A program made the position numbers and the translations under genes. 64,000 nt of DNA from Mucilaginibacter paludis DSM 18603 (GTDB lineage Bacteria > Bacteroidota > Bacteroidia > Sphingobacteriales > Sphingobacteriaceae): the NCBI RefSeq assembly GCF_000166195.2, contig NZ_CM001403.1:7304877-7368876 (forward strand). The letters run 5' to 3'. This document shows positions 63,504 through 64,000 of this stretch, piece after piece (within the stretch, counting starts at the first letter, position 1; the number at the start of each line of letters is the position of its first letter). The notes beneath the pieces were generated by a model. The model was not told the DNA's origin and did not search any database. It was given only the letters and a program-made list of their open reading frames with translations.

Positions 63504-64000
63504 TGATCAATTGTATAGCTGTAGATGACGAGCCGCTGGCGCTAAACTTACTGGCAGATAATATTAGTAAAATACCTTTTCTGCATTTAGTATGTACCTG
63601 CAGCGATGCTTTTAAAGCCGCGGAAGCTTTGCAGCAAAATGATATAGAACTTGTTTTTATAGATATACAAATGCCCGGTATTACCGGCTTGCAATTTATT
63701 GCGAGCCTGGTTAAAAAACCCATGGTTATTTTGATTACCGCGTACAAGCAATACGCGCTTGATGGCTTTGCAATGGACGTGGTAGATTACCTGGTGAAAC
63801 CAGTGCCCATGGACCGGTTTATGAAAGCTTGTAACAAAGCCAAAGAGCTTTTTGAACTACGGTCAAAATCAACCTCTCGGGGTGATAAACCTGCCGAATA
63901 CACTTTTGTGAATGTAGGATACAGTATGCAAAAAATTGTTTTTGAGGATATTACTTACATAGAGGGCCTGAAAGATTATGCCCAGATCCATCTGCGCAGC
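63503..64000 (+). CDS. LytTR response regulator (truncated by the window end)
   Basis: 166 residues are visible. The receiver domain (1-120) has the DDE pocket at Asp8-Asp9-Glu10, the phospho-acceptor in FIDIQMPGITG and the lysine in YLVKPVPM. The LytTR DNA-binding domain begins around residue 138 (FVNVGYSMQKIVFEDITYIEG) and continues beyond the window. It should bind direct repeats upstream of target genes, possibly the efflux operon. Confidence 0.92.
   Translation, partial: MINCIAVDDEPLALNLLADNISKIPFLHLVCTCSDAFKAAEALQQNDIELVFIDIQMPGITGLQFIASLVKKPMVILITAYKQYALDGFAMDVVDYLVKPVPMDRFMKACNKAKELFELRSKSTSRGDKPAEYTFVNVGYSMQKIVFEDITYIEGLKDYAQIHLRS

Noticed and set aside
1..64000. CRISPR arrays, tRNA or rRNA genes, prophage
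   Set aside because: No regular spaced repeats, no cloverleaf or rRNA-like segments and no phage structural genes were seen by eye; a tool search could still find a missed tRNA.

Overview
The window comes from a member of the Bacteroidota, most likely the Sphingobacteriaceae (Mucilaginibacter or Pedobacter type). The support is a SusC/SusD pair with an ECF sigma factor and a FecR regulator, GH92, many PAS-domain and LytS/LytTR sensors, Bacteroidota-type lipoproteins and a moderate GC content. The genus is an inference. I saw no rRNA, tRNA or CRISPR array.

Left part (1-28.3 kb), mostly chromosomal backbone: a truncated secreted protein, a YnfA-type membrane protein, a five-PAS histidine kinase, a cytochrome b / molybdopterin oxidoreductase pair, an MFS transporter and a HAD hydrolase. 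A complete IS3-family (IS150-group) element at 7691-9116 sits exactly in the loop of the terminator of an Hsp20 gene. Next come a TPM protein, a cNMP-binding histidine kinase paired with a response-regulator/thioredoxin-reductase-like fusion, an ABC-F ATPase, a RecD-like helicase, DUF3822, rsmD, coaD, a NUDIX hydrolase, pyrE, a tandem pair of near-identical AAA ATPases, and an AraC regulator divergent from an AEC transporter.

Middle part (28.4-43.9 kb) is an accessory island. An O-antigen-ligase-like membrane protein with TPRs is followed by about 14 co-directional genes, most AT-rich, coding for small secreted, lipoprotein or cytosolic proteins that I mostly cannot assign. Two lipoproteins share an almost identical promoter and N-terminal half of about 165 residues and then have unrelated C-terminal domains, one carrying an HExxH zinc-protease signature. 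Three flanking genes each occur twice (here called X, Y, Z). This is the pattern of polymorphic effector and immunity-type loci and is my main candidate for an undescribed system; no activity can be read from the sequence.

Right part (43.9-57.4 kb) is a minus-strand polysaccharide-utilisation locus: ECF sigma, FecR anti-sigma, SusC with an STN signalling domain, SusD, a GH92 alpha-mannosidase, a glycerophosphodiester phosphodiesterase-like protein and two paralogous DUF218 (YdcF/SanA-type) secreted proteins, plus a secreted propeller-like protein. The last part (57.9-64 kb) is a MacAB-TolC-type efflux operon followed by a LytS-type kinase and a LytTR regulator cut by the window end.
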